From NCBI GenBank assembly GCA_963573385.1, contig CAUYLG010059277.1:78961-142960 (forward strand): a DNA stretch of 64,000 nucleotides, given 5' to 3'. The notes beneath the pieces were generated by a model. That model worked only from the letters and a program-made list of their open reading frames with translations. It made no database searches and was not told the origin of the DNA. How positions within the stretch are numbered: the stretch's first letter is position 1; each line of letters opens with the position of its first letter. The DNA comes from Cacajao melanocephalus. Lineage: Eukaryota; Chordata; Mammalia; Primates; Pitheciidae. The position numbers and the translations under genes were made by a program. This document shows positions 61,496 to 64,000 of the stretch, piece after piece.

Positions 61496-62239
61496 AATCT
61501 CTAGGAGAGGCATAGTTAGAGAGTTGTGTTCCCCTGGGTATGAACATTTTAGAAAGATCCCCTGGTTTTTAATTAATTGGCTAAGAAATAGGTATAGGTA
61601 TACTGCCTCTTCCTCCCTGTCTCTCTCTCTTCCTCCTGATTCCCCTGCCTTCTCCACCTGCCACTCCCTTCCCCAGGATGCATTTCTCTACCTAGGACCA
61701 CACTCATAGTTAAGCCTGCACACTGATTGCATCCCCCTTCATTTGGCCATAGACAGCATCGGTGAACATAGGCTCACTATCACAACCTTTCTCTGACATT
61801 CCTGAAATGCCCACCACCAGATGGGCAGCTGGGAGTCCAGGCTTCTCAGCTGACTTCCCTGGTGGCCACTGGGGGCTATCAGCCCTGGGCACTGTCCAGG
61901 CTGTGTGTTTAGGTTAAAATCAAATGTGCTGTATTTAGACCTCAGAGGAGATAGCTCAGCTAGAACCCTAGGAATTCCAGTCAGTGCCAATCCCAGGACA
62001 AGAGGATTGAACTCTCCATGGCAATCGGGACTGTTGTGTTTTTGTTTTGGTGATGAGAAGCTGTTGAGTCCACCATGGGATACGCTGCTTTCTACCGCCC
62101 CAGGGGAGACAGCTGCCAAGCTCCTGCAAGCCTGGGGCACACTGACACTGAGGGACACAGGAAGAGCATTCCATCAGGTTGAAATAGACCAATCGCCTCA
62201 GCCCAGAGCAGACGAGGCATCCAGCTAGGCAGAGGAGAT
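61496..62239. other. Unique intronic DNA before MIR6124
   Basis: No exon or clear repeat recognised. Confidence 0.4.
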
Positions 62240-62328
62240 GGGGGAGGTAGGGAAAAGGAAGGGGGAGGAGAAGGTGAGACCAGTGTCCTGGGTGCCACTC
62301 CCGCCCAGTGACTCCTTTCCTTGTTGTT
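62240..62328 (+). ncRNA. MIR6124: MIR6124 microRNA locus
   Basis: Positions 62,250-62,269 match the purine-rich mature sequence I recall for hsa-miR-6124, 20 of 20 bases. A pyrimidine-rich arm at 62,311-62,322 (ACTCCTTTCCTT) can pair with its first half (around GGGAAAAGGA) across a loop of about 40 bases, giving an imperfect hairpin of roughly 75-90 nt. It lies on the MICAL2 sense strand 1.2 kb into the intron, so it could be processed from that pre-mRNA. The pairing is weak and purine/pyrimidine biased. Low-complexity loci of this kind are often weakly supported as true microRNAs, so function is uncertain even if the locus call is right. Hairpin ends are approximate. Confidence 0.7.
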
Positions 62329-62984
62329 GTGACTTCATGGTTCAGAGTTCACTGGGTGGCTCTTCAGAGTTAAAGGAGGGGAAGCCTTTAGCTTTCAAAG
62401 TGCCACCCCCTCAGTAATTGTATATGGTGGCTTTCTTTTTTTAAAAGGTCTCATAAAAGTCAGATGGCCCAACTGCACTATGTTCTCTCACAGAGGGTTT
62501 TCAGAGCTCCGTTTTGATTAGGGAATGTCACTGTCCCATACACCCAACATGTGTGGCTGCTGACCCTCTTGGTGATCTGAGGGCAGATTGTCATAGGGAG
62601 CCAGCCAGTAGAGGGATGCAATGGAAGGCTGACCACCAAAAAGAGACCCCTTCTTCCAAAATTTACTAGCCAGCTGCCTAGCCGGTGTGGCCAGCCTCTA
62701 TTTTACAAGCTTTGGTAGCTTGAAATAGAACAGTCATCACTTCTTGTGGTTGGCAGGTCACCACTGGCTTCAGAGATACAAAGGGAAAGAAATCGTCTTT
62801 TGTTAGGGATCCTGGGTAAGGTGCTTCTTGCCCAGGAATTTTTATGCCTTTCTTGTGAGGAGGAACAAAGACATTTCCCATGTGAGATAACCCACCTCAT
62901 CAAAACCGCCTGAATGCTGAGGAGTGGAAGATGCATTTGTGACTGTGTTAGGCTTCTTGAGCTGCGCTTTTCAGAAACCCAGCT

Positions 62985-63655
<671 letters not shown>

Positions 63656-63658
63656 GAA

Positions 63659-63689
<31 letters not shown>

Positions 63690-64000
63690 AACGGTTGTCC
63701 TCTACAGCGACTGTTGATTTGTATTCTGGCCATGGTATAGGCCCCCTGCATATCACATTCATGTGTGAGTGGTTAATGGCCGGCTCCATGAGGCCAGTGC
63801 TTGTACTCCTTGTTGTAAGTCAAACAAAACCCAGAGCAGAGGTCCTCACCTCTTCCAACGTGAATAGACACTGTCTTGCTCACGTACCATGTTCACGCAT
63901 TCTTTGGTGTAATGGTTTATGCTGAGCATGAGTCAAGGAAGAAATGCTGGGCCTTTGCATACATGTGGCTGATGGTTAATGCTAAGCCAGATGACACAGG

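Overview
The window is primate nuclear DNA, almost certainly human. It is full of Alu elements (about 19 full or partial copies), old MIR and L2 fragments, pogo-like DNA transposons and microsatellites. Genes are very sparse, one CpG island is present, and splice sites separate the exons. From gene order and sequence I place it on human chromosome 11p15, at the 5' end of MICAL2. That placement rests on recognising the protein and one microRNA by eye; no alignment was run.

Layout. Positions 1-10,100 are upstream intergenic DNA: four Alus, MIR/L2 relics and a long polypyrimidine tract. Positions 10,100-11,340 are a CpG island that acts as a TATA-less promoter with GC boxes, an inverted CCAAT box and an E-box. 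It contains a likely non-coding first exon ending at 10,542 at a strong donor site. Positions 10,543-60,674 are read as one 50-kb first intron. It carries nested transposons, several microsatellites, and some repeat-free stretches with clustered transcription-factor motifs, best at 19,090-19,400. Positions 60,675-61,015 are the first coding exon, encoding residues 1-88 of MICAL2, an F-actin-oxidising flavoprotein monooxygenase. Positions 61,016-64,000 are the start of the next intron, with the MIR6124 microRNA locus near 62,250 and one Alu near the edge.

How the parts work together: the CpG-island promoter should drive a transcript whose 5' leader joins exon 1 to the coding exon. The main start codon is in strong context. 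An out-of-frame upstream ATG 53 nt before it opens a 58-codon reading frame that overlaps the start and could dampen translation. MIR6124 is on the same strand and could be made from the MICAL2 intron.

No new multi-gene system was found. The most useful leads are the overlapping upstream ORF, the motif-dense intronic element at 19.1-19.4 kb, CArG boxes on both sides of the promoter (MICAL2 acts upstream of SRF/MRTF), and a set of long old repeats whose family I could not name. Boundaries of old repeats are approximate.
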